Shown here: positions 12,626-64,000 of the stretch, piece by piece
How positions within the stretch are numbered: position 1 is the stretch's first letter
Layout: each line of letters opens with the position of its first letter
Assembly: GCF_964199755.1 (NCBI RefSeq)
Contig: NC_133906.1
Coordinates: 20,397,419 to 20,461,418 of the forward strand
Source of the DNA: Larus michahellis
Lineage: Eukaryota; Chordata; Aves; Charadriiformes; Laridae
Direction: 5' to 3'
Length of the DNA stretch: 64,000 nucleotides
The notes under the pieces: model-generated
What the model saw: only the letters and a program-made list of their open reading frames with translations
The model's database searches: none
What the model was told of the DNA's origin: nothing
Position numbers and translations under genes: made by a program

Positions 12626-14569
12626 CCTAATCTACTGTAGAAGGGTCCTGAAGCCCTCAAATGACGGAGGCTTTGTTTAAAAGGGTTATAACCTATTAGC
12701 ACCCAGATGGATGATGATATATGATTTATGTCTACTGTTCATGACCTGAAGGCAACAAAGAATTTTATTTAAAATTTGGACAAGAAATCATGATCTTTGA
12801 AATTAAGTAAAATTCAAATGCACAGAGCTGGTTGCTCTCTCATAAATGTATAACTAAATATAAATACAATTCTTAGACCATATGGTTTTGTATATACATG
12901 TCAATCTGGCTATATATTCATTAGACTTAGAGAGTATTCATACTCTGGCTTGCTACACTCAAATATTTTTGTGCTTGCTACACATGGGCTTTGGGATTAA
13001 AGCGACAAAGGAACATGAAGGGTTAGATCTAATACATCAGTCCCTACCTTCCTCCCCAGCTCAACAGTGAAGAGTTGTCAGTTGATAAAGATATTGCAAA
13101 GCAGAAATAGTTACAAGCTCTCACTGAAATCAGCCTTTGTGTCTATGTCAATGGCTCCTAAATCTGGCTGTCTTGACTTTTCCCCCTGTCTAATATCTTA
13201 GCTGGCCCATCATTAGCTTGAACTCACCTTGGAAATCTCTGATTGACTATCTCATCTGCTAAATCCTGCTAGTTCTGACATAACTCTCAGATTCTCTATC
13301 ACTCCAGGCCAAAATCTGTGGTTATTTTCTTACAACTATGCATGTCTGTCTGTCTACGTGTTGTATCAGATCTGTGCCTTGCCTTCCACAGCAGCTCAGC
13401 CTGTCCGGTTCTCTCACGTGCAGAGCCAAATCTCATTTGCTCCCCGTTTCTCTCTTGCCTTGACCCTCGCAGCTGTTTCCCGTCAGACCTCCTACAACGC
13501 ATCACATCGCAGTTGCCAACCCCCTATCTGAACGTTTGATCAAATCGCTCCCCTCTTCATGTCCCTCCGCCAACTCATCTCTTATCTCACGAAGAAATTG
13601 AGCTGCCAGTCACTACCTTCAAAGAATTTCTTAGCTCTCCCCCCACTACTTACCACCCTTGCTGAATCTCTTCTCCCCCCACATCCTCTCATCTCCAGCA
13701 GCGTTGCTCCTCTCAGAGGTCTACATGTTGGTGTCTCATCTCTTTGCTGTCCTGTATGCCTTGCTTTTTCGGCTGAGCTGCAATGTCACACCCTTGCATT
13801 TCTATTTATATTCGGTTTTCTGAGAAGACAACCTGTACATCTCTGCCACCAGACTGCAGCCCCCTGAGCTACAAAGACTTTTCAGAAAGTCCTTAACATG
13901 CTACACGTAGTGCAAAGAAGAGAACAGAAAGAATAACGTAATCCTAAATAAGTGTTCATGGCTAAAAATGCAACAACATTACAAACCGTGCTTATAAATT
14001 CATCTGTACCGACACAAATCAAGCAAAATGCGATGAAGAATAACAGCCGTTCGGGGTGGATTCACTGTTGCTAGCAGAGTGAAGTCCATACAGTTTGTCA
14101 AGGCACTCTACTGTCCATGTTTTGGTTTATTAATTACAAGAAAAAGATCTCTGAGCATGATTTAAAACAGCAAATTCTCAAGTGTGAGAGAAGTTATGTG
14201 TATTTTACAGGTGCGAGCACCTAAACAAGGTCTGGAAGTGTCTGAATAGCTGCTGTTTACACGGAGGGCAATTTTAGAAAACTCCCAGCAGACTCTGCTT
14301 TTTTTATATAAGTGAGGCAAACTGTTTTGTAGAAGAACTGGGAAATTTGGCGTGAGTATTGATCCCAGTCTACAAATAGACATGAAATCCCCCTTGGCAG
14401 CAGTGACGATTTCTGAGGAGATCACAGACTTGTGTCGTCTTTCTTGTTCAACCACAAGAGTTCCTTGGAACTCAGTCACTCTGCCAAGAAACGAAACATG
14501 GCTTCGCTAGACTTGTGCATGACGAATGTTTCGATACATGCCACATCTCATCTTCAGCAAGATCACCAT

Positions 14570-14571
14570 AC

Positions 14572-14610
<39 letters not shown>
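14570..14610. repeat. Compound (TA)n(CA)n microsatellite
   Basis: An uninterrupted TA dinucleotide run passes directly into a CA dinucleotide run. This is a typical vertebrate compound microsatellite and is likely polymorphic in length. Confidence 0.95.
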
Positions 14611-16032
14611 GGGACCAACTGCACAACAGCTTCTGTTTGTCCTTGTTTCTGTTCCATGATAGTGCATTGCCTTTAGCAAATTCTCTTACAGATTTGTACA
14701 TCAAGTGCTATCTTTAAACTGTATTTTTATGGCAAATGCCGGTTCTCAATTAGCATTGAACAAAATTGGTAAGGAACGCTTCATGATCCCTGGAACGTGC
14801 TGTTTAAACAATATAATACAGAACAGCAAGGAAGGGATATGCCACCTCTTATTTTTTGGGAGGGATAACCAATACATTCTGTTGAGAAATATGGTTCCCA
14901 AATCTGTCTACCAACTGCCCTATTAAATCCAAATCTTCATTTAAGTAGAGTTTACAATTCTGATATTTGTTCAATTTTTTTTTTTCTATGAACTGAATTT
15001 AAAATAATGAAGTATCTTCTTTGGAGCTTGAAAACAACTCTAAAAATATATCAGCAATAGGGAGCTCTCTCCTTATACCCCAATGCTACGCTAAAGTAAA
15101 GCCAAAAGTCAGCATTAGTAAATGATTTAGATTGAAATAATTTTCAAAAATACCTAAGTAATGAAAATACTTATCTTGCAGTTTCCCCACTTTCCACCAG
15201 ACTCCATCTCTCCAGTCCTCAATAGCATCAGCAAGAAAAATAAATTGCATTTGTTTTAAAACATAGCAGTGGTGGTGTGCTGAATGCATTAGGTACCTAT
15301 TAATTTTTTTATATTTCTATATTTAGCCTGGTGCAGGCTGCCCTGAATGACTCCCTGAAGTCGCGAGGAAACCAGTTGGGCTTGGTTCGATGTTCGTGCT
15401 TGCGTCACTGCTGATTGCACTGGTCTTGATCGCACCCGCAGAGCGTGTGTCCTGCCTGCGCCGCCTGGACCATCCAGCCACAGACTCATCAGACTGCACC
15501 TGAAGCAGTCAGTAATCAGTAAATAGTAACCAATGGTAATTAGTTAGTTATCAGTTATTGTAACCATTTGCTTTCAGATTAAATATCTAATGAGTGCAAA
15601 TATTTATAATTTCTTATACAAGTATATCCTGGATATAATTTTTTATGCTTACATAGTAGGAACCTTCGTGCTATGTGGGAAACCTCCTCAAAAAAAGTTG
15701 TATGAAATCTCTGAGACACACTGCCAACTGTTAAATACTCTGAATGGGAAGGCATCATTCCTTCAAAAAAGAAATAGGGATGCATGACCTACTTCTAAAA
15801 GGACGGGAGAGACACTCATCCTATACATCCACGTTCAGCACGTCTATTTATAACTGTATTTACTAAATGGGCGAGTAGGAGACAGATGCTTAATCATGCC
15901 ACACCCCTTTTTAATTAATCCTTAATCATTGACTCACATCTACTAAATGTCCCTCAAATGTTATTTTTTCCACAACATTTACCTTAGCCTATATTTCGAC
16001 ATGTGCTGTTCATTTTATGACTTCAGAGAGGA

Positions 16033-16059
16033 TGTGGTTATGGTTTGACAGAAAGGAAG
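16033..16059 (+). promoter_or_regulatory. ITK: RUNX and ETS type sites upstream of ITK
   Basis: A perfect RUNX-type octamer TGTGGTTA (16033-16040) is followed 13 bases later by an ETS-type AGGAAG core (16054-16059), about 180-200 bases before the ITK start codon. RUNX and ETS factors commonly act together at T-cell promoters. The pair's position suits a proximal promoter of a T-cell kinase. The transcription start site cannot be read from the sequence, and there is no CpG island here. This is inference from motif and position. Confidence 0.4.
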
Positions 16060-16235
16060 CTTTGCTGTAGATGGGAAGATAAAGCTCAAAGCACCTACGC
16101 TGCCTTTTGAATACCTTTTTTTTCTTTTTTTTTTTTATTTAACTGTCTTCCTTCTTGTGTCTCTTTCTTGGACGGGCGCTCAGCGCGTAGGGCAGACATC
16201 CCCTGTCCTGGGAGAGGGCCATTTTTGGCTCAGCC

Positions 16236-47825
<31,590 letters not shown>

Positions 47826-50355
47826 TCGTGGCACCGGCCACTAAGTGAAGCTAAGAGAGTCCTGAGGGGGCAGATGGCTGGATTTTCCCCATACAAAGCA
47901 TTAACAGGAATCCTCTCACCACAGACACTTGCCATATGCCTGGGGAGGAGGAGAGGGCAGAGGCTGGTACTTCCAGACAGACAAGATATCCCCGGGTCTC
48001 CCAGAGCCTAGACAGACACAGGCTTTGGTTTGGCCAAGAATGTGGTTTGCAGCTTACAAGCAGCATCAGCAATTAAGCGCAGTCCTGAAGGACACAATCC
48101 ATCAGTATTTCTCCTGGAGATAAAGCTTCAAAACTAAGAGATCTGACATTGCTATTCCGGTTCTGTGAACTCCCAAATTAAGGTCTTCCCTGGGGAAAAA
48201 GAGCCCTGTCTTTGCCTGAGGAGGAACGTTTAGACATCTCCATGGCGCTCTCATTCAGAGTGGGCTGGACCTGAAGGCTCTGAACAGGAATAAGCCTGGG
48301 ACACAGGGGAACAGGCTGGATTTAGTGACTGCATTTCTGATGGTGGTATTTCAAGGCGGTTTTGTTCTCCCTTTGCATGAGTTTCTCTGAAACTGTGGCA
48401 TACCAGGAAGAGGATTCTGGTACCCGGTGAGCTGATGAGGTGTCTGCGTGTGCATGTGAGTTTGTAAGGAAGGAAGCGAAAAAGTAACGTGTTGAAGAGT
48501 CTTGAAATGCTCTCAAATTGCGTTGTATAGTGAGAGGGAAAATGTGACTCTGATGGAAATGGAGACATTCTTGGAGAGGGGGAGTCAAAGCTGGAAGTCT
48601 GTATTAGTTTGTTCTTCGGTCTTTCTACATCAGAAGATAAATATGTGATCTCCATCCAATTTCTTTGAACTGAGTCCTGAAGGCTGACCAGTGCGGAGTG
48701 CTGTGTGTCTCCAGTGCAGGACAAGACAGGCTCCCAGGACCTGATTATCTGTGAAAGGCCCAGGGACCTACTCCTGACCGCGCGTGTTTGGGAGGGAGGA
48801 GCCGGAGGGCTCAGAAGGGTGGCCATGAGGAGGAAACATGCAGAGTATCTACTCAGTGCACCAGTGATAATGAGAAGAATTTTCTCCCACTTCAAAGAGT
48901 AACTGAATCATCACAAGCAAAGACTTTTCCATCTCTTCTGTGAACAAACTGGTGAATCCTCTAGGGACTGATCAAAGAAAAAGTCCTACGTGAAGGGGCT
49001 GTCTGGGTACTTACTCCACGAGCGGTTCCACATTATGTGGTGGCAGCAGAAGGTATAAACAATATCCATCTCCCGGTACTTCAGTGAAAATCTTTTTCAC
49101 CACAAGACAGACACTGTTTTGACATAACTGACCTCAAAACCAAAAGTGTGGGTGTTAGTGTCCTGCAGAATTTGTAAATAAGAGCAGGACTTTCTGCGTA
49201 GCATTAACAATAACTAAAGAAGTCAAGAGGACTCACAGATGATATATGCAGTATTTTTTTGATGCTTCTCTGTTTGGGCAGGCGAGAACATGGGTAAACC
49301 TTATGTGATGGCAGTTTACAAGAACTGCGAGGTGCAAGCTTCCCCCAGCAATCTCTCCCATCGTTACAGAAGTCAGGTTCAAATACGTTTGCCAACAGAA
49401 ATGGAACAAGGAAATAACGTAATCCCATGACCTCACATATCCTGTGTCAAATTATTTCTTCACAGAAGGAGGCTTAACTTTTGGTATTTTTCAGACCCAT
49501 GGTTCTAGGGTAGCTTTTAGGAGCCAGAATATCTTTTCAGGTATACGGGTACGAGCAAGGCATTAGTTCCTGCCTTATACATCTTCCCGCTTTGCTTTGA
49601 TTCCACATTATTCTCTTTCGTTTACTCCTACAAATATCAAATATCTCTCCCAGGCAGGGAGACCCCTAACATTCAGACTGGAGGCTGTCAATCCTAAATG
49701 CAGGATCAGAGCGCTGCCTTCAAACCAGGATTGCTGCCCAGAATCTCCTGGTAGTCTGAACCAGTACGTGGAACATGAGCACCTATAAACAGATTTTGAA
49801 TTTTTGCCTGCAATGAATTTGAGCTAAGTTTTTCTTTGTCCCTCTCATCCTTTAGTCTCAGTTAGCCGGTTGTCACGTCCTGGTGATGCTAAATTTGACA
49901 TTTAGCCAGTGAAGTTTTCAGCAGCCCTAACCACGTTAAACTGCACAGCCACAGCTAAATTTGAGGACAGCTGGCCATAACCCTGTTTGCTCTCAATTGC
50001 ACTTAGACAATCGGTACAACCACAGCATACTCTGAAACGATTCCTCCCTGAGCACAGACGCTCTGCGGCAGGGGTATCTGCAGGCTTCAAAGCTAAGCTT
50101 CTGGCTTGCTGCCCCCTCCATCCTGGGAGGAACCAGGGGTCTTGAGGAGCTTGAGGAGGTTGCTATTAAGTAGCAGCAACATTGCTCCGCTAGGTAATGT
50201 TTCTGAGATTATATTTATATTTGGATAAGTGTAATATTTATTGGCTAGAGTGTTGCACAAAATAATATTGTGATGTTTTATGTTCAGTTTTCTTTTTGCA
50301 GTATTTCTATGTACACGATACCTATTTTTACAAACAATAAAATTGCTGAGTACCA
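47826..50355 (+). other. ITK: ITK 3' untranslated region (about 2.5 kb)
   Basis: From the stop codon to just beyond the AATAAA at 50336. The length suits the human ITK mRNA, which also has a long 3' UTR. The antisense strand is open for 214 codons at 48251-48895, with no recognisable domain. The exact end is inferred from the poly(A) signal. Confidence 0.6.
50336..50341 (+). terminator. ITK: Candidate ITK poly(A) signal
   Basis: A canonical AATAAA sits in ACAAACAATAAAATTGCTG and is followed within 40 bases by TG/T-rich sequence (ACTGTGGCTTTCGC), as expected of a downstream element. Confidence 0.6.
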
Positions 50356-50359
50356 ACTG

Positions 50360-52955
50360 TGGCTTTCGCTATATGTTAACAAAATATGCAAAAACCATCC
50401 TCATGCTCTTACAATCATACAGCTTGCTCTTCCTCCAAATCCTCCCCACCAAGAAGCAAAAAGGCTTCTTCTGGCTTTCTGAAATATCTCTGTTCCCCGG
50501 AGCTATGGCCATGTTCTGGGGTTAGATTACGTGCTGGGTTAATTGGGGGTAGGAAGTATTCAGAATCTCTGCAAACAGGGTAATGTACTATATGGACACA
50601 TAGATTTTTAAGTGTAAACATCCATTGCGGTGTCTTTAAATTGTCTGAATCTTCATAAAATGAGGGTAGTAATATTTGTGTGCTCCCAAAGGGCGTTTAC
50701 CCATAATTATTTACAGGGGATTTCACGAATTTCAAAAGAGCAGTGCCGTACTGTGATAACTGCATGATATTAATACACCATGATATTAGTAGACCGTAAC
50801 ACAGTCTTCTCCCGCCATAGCAGTTTCTATGGCAAGTTTAGGCCCGTGCCTTCATGTGGCTTAACTAGATATGTTCCCCACAAAGCCGTGGTGAGACTAT
50901 CAGCTGTTTCCTGCCGCAAAGTGAATAACAACTCTCTGAATACCCCTTCCCTGTCTCCTTGGAAAGTATTTGCGAAGCGCTGAATGTTCAAACCATTCCC
51001 CCTTTGCCGGTTTGACCCCCTCCGCTTGGCTGTTCTGCAGAAAGGTGGGAGTTTGTGCTTGTCCCTGCTTTTGCCTGCTGGTTCTCGGAGGCGGTGGGTG
51101 CACGGCTCTGCCTACGGCGCACATTTGGCCGGAGCCGAGGCCCGGAGCACTGTCCCAGCGCGTCCCCGACCTGCTGCTGCGATGGCCGAGCGCTGGCACA
51201 GCTCGGCTGGCATCCCAGCCGGGAAAGGCAGCCAAGCAGTACCTCATCTGGAAAGAGCAGCTGGTGCTTCTCAGTGGAGACCAGGGGCTGGAGTGCAGCA
51301 ACGTGAGCCATGAAAAGCTCTTTCTTGAGAATGTGTTGGTCACCCTGGGGAAGTGGGGGTTGTGGGTGCTTGTTCCGGTGGATAATTACCTTAAAATCAG
51401 GCCTGAAAAAAAATCTAGACTTTCCTGAAACATTTTTAAACAAACATATTTCTACGTGATGTTTGGCTTTGTCCTCTCTGAGCGCCGCGCTCGTCAGCAC
51501 GGCAGGGTTCAGGTGAACGGCTCTGATAAATCTCACTTGGCAGCCACTTCAATTTTATGTGTATTCCTCGGTTCAGCTCATCCCACCATCATGTTATCTC
51601 TCCCCTCCACACACAACCAGCTGAGGCACACACACTCCTGGGCCTGCCCCTCGCTGCCATTGTCCCCAACCTGCAGAGAGATCTGCAAGACAAATGCAGA
51701 GAAGCTCATTCTATTATTTTACGATCTAAGACAACACAGAGCAGAAAATTAAAATAATATCATAACATTCACGGAATTCCCATCGTCCTGAGCCTGGCTG
51801 ATAATGTGCACAGATTAAACTGTGCAAAAAGAAAAAAAAAATTCCACATCAGTTTTTACTGCCAGTTTTCTTGAACTGACCTTGTTTCACCCACGGCCTC
51901 AGAACAATATTAGCTGTTAAATCTTTTGGATCTGCAGTAACAATGCTCACTACTGATTTTTTGTGACAAGCAATAAATAGTAAAAAGAGGAACGATGACT
52001 ACAAAATGTTCCAGTTAAAGGCGAGATAGAAGAAATGCTGCACAGGGGAGGGAGAAGAGTCTACCCCCAGAGATGCTATCAATAGATTTTTTCAGGCGTG
52101 GTCCTGTTTATTGAAACAAAGATAGTTTCCAAGGCTGTCTTGCTGCTTTTGTAGTTTGCAGACCATGGTGCCTTCAGCCCATGGCATCCATTCAACCTAC
52201 AGTAACAGTGCTACAGTGTAAACCTGGTGTCCAAGCTTCTCTGTGGAGCCAACATACACCCATGGGGAGCAAGCTCAGCCCCACACCAGCGTGGAGAACA
52301 GAGCAGCAGCCTCTAAGGAATCAGGAATGGTCGCTCTGATCCAGGAAGGGCCAGATGGCCGTGCATTTTTAGCATAGGCTGATGCTCAGAAAAGGGACAC
52401 TGCCAGGGCCACCAAGGAAATAGACCTAGACCTATATCTGGACTTTCAGCAATCCCTGGGTATCCACTAATGTCTTTCAAAAAACAGGCAGATGCCATCA
52501 GAAGGGGAGGGCTGCAGGAAAACAAATGAAGGCCCCGTACAGGGTTTCTGTCACCTCACCATGAGGCGATGTTCCTCCGAAAGCTGTAAGAGGTCCAGTT
52601 TGGATTTCACAGTAGATCTGAAGAGCTGTATTGGAGCTTTAAAAAGAAGCATGAGCAGAAGGACTGGAAACTTGTCCCTGAAGAAATGCCAGATGCCAAA
52701 AGGAAGATCTTTTGGATACGGTGCTGACTCAGAAGAGGCTTGGAGCTCTGAGCAAAGGCATTGCCTTTCTGGTTTGGGTCCTTTACATGCTCAGTGATCC
52801 AGGGCTTCATGTGTATTTTATAAACAGGGTTTTTGCCAAAATGGTAGGTAAAACCCACCGACGCTACACATCCTCTGCGGGGAAGAGAGGCCGAACACCT
52901 GAGGCTCAGCAGCAGGGAGATGGGGAATCCCAGCCGTGTCCTGCCTTCTCGGGGA
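50360..52955. other. ITK-CYFIP2 intergenic region, no recognised gene
   Basis: About 2.6 kb. Most is AT-rich and featureless. A CpG-rich patch at about 51050-51320 stands out and contains overlapping open frames on both strands (up to 182 codons on the minus strand at 50988-51536) with no recognised protein. Promoter DNA of CYFIP2 begins at the right end. Confidence 0.55.
51050..51320. other. CpG-rich patch upstream of the CYFIP2 island
   Basis: Roughly 270 bases dense in CpG (for example CTACGGCGCACATTTGGCCG, then CCGAGGCCCGG and CAGCGCGTCCCCGACC) between AT-rich flanks, about 2 kb before the CYFIP2 first exon. It may be a distal promoter, an enhancer or a fossil GC-rich insertion. I do not recognise a protein in any frame. 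Confidence 0.35.
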
Positions 52956-53259
52956 CCCAGCTCACCCCCTCCGGGGGTCCCCGGCCCTGTCCCCTCCGTG
53001 CACCGGGGGAAAGGGGGGGTTGGTGGCCTTCCCCCTCCCCGGGGGGACCCCGCCGGCGCCGTACCGCCGCCACCCCAACCTTCCCCCCGGGATGCGGCCC
53101 CCGGCCCCGCCGCGCATCCCCCGCGGGGCCCGGGGGAGGAGCCGCCCGCACGGCTCCAGCCCCTTCCCGCGGCGGGGGCCGGGGCTCCCCCCGCCGCCGC
53201 TGCCGCCGCCGCCGATCGTGCGGAGGGGCCGGCGGAGAGCCGCGGAAGTGCACTTGCTG

Positions 53260-64000
<10,741 letters not shown>

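Larger units (their letters stand above)
6320..16030. other. MED7-ITK intergenic region, no recognised gene
   Basis: About 9.7 kb without a recognisable coding exon; the longest open frames are around 110 codons and look random. In mammals GARIN3 (FAM71B), a gene with a long uninterrupted coding exon, sits between MED7 and ITK; nothing like it is visible. The region contains a 25-bp-offset duplication at 7521, an A-rich run at 8149-8192, AT-rich palindromic DNA near 12570-12625, a TA/CA microsatellite at 14570-14610 and a CpG-rich patch at 15328-15490. Confidence 0.55.

Noticed and set aside
50970-51536. Open frames of 147-182 codons between ITK and CYFIP2
   Set aside because: Plus and minus frames overlap, lack any recognised domain and reflect the local GC-rich patch. 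Kept only as a compositional finding.

Overview
The window is a vertebrate chromosome segment, most likely from a bird. It has spliced genes with GT-AG introns, CpG-island promoters, kilobase-scale untranslated regions and worn interspersed repeats of CR1 and MIR/CORE-SINE type. The gene order MED7 (minus), ITK (plus), CYFIP2 (plus) matches the block I know from human 5q33, but the spacing is compact: ITK coding exons span only about 31.6 kb. The bird assignment is an inference from compactness and CR1-like repeats; a non-avian sauropsid is less likely but not excluded.

Layout. 1-4100: no recognisable gene, one short tandem duplication. 4106-5880: MED7 on the minus strand, with its whole coding sequence in one exon (4548-5240) and a CpG-island promoter (about 5540-6310) that may also fire in the plus direction. 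6320-16030: about 10 kb with no recognisable gene. 16236-47825: ITK, complete, 17 coding exons joining in frame to 620 codons plus stop, followed by an approximately 2.5 kb 3' UTR with a poly(A) signal at 50336. 50360-52950: intergenic, with one CpG-rich patch. 52960-54130: CpG island and non-coding first exon of CYFIP2. 60257-62685: the first three coding exons of CYFIP2 (95 codons); the gene runs off the right edge.

The three genes are not an operon-like unit. MED7 is a general subunit of the Mediator transcription complex. ITK is the T-cell Tec-family tyrosine kinase acting below the T-cell receptor. CYFIP2 is a subunit of the WAVE regulatory complex that links Rac1 to Arp2/3 actin nucleation. 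ITK and CYFIP2 both act in T-cell signalling and actin remodelling, but the sequence alone does not show that their adjacency matters.

I found no previously undescribed system. The points most worth a second look are the gene-free MED7-ITK interval where mammals carry GARIN3/FAM71B, isolated CpG-rich patches in AT-rich DNA, a putative inverted-repeat transposon relic in ITK intron 1, a tRNA-like A-box/B-box pair in ITK intron 8, and the non-consensus donor of ITK exon 16.
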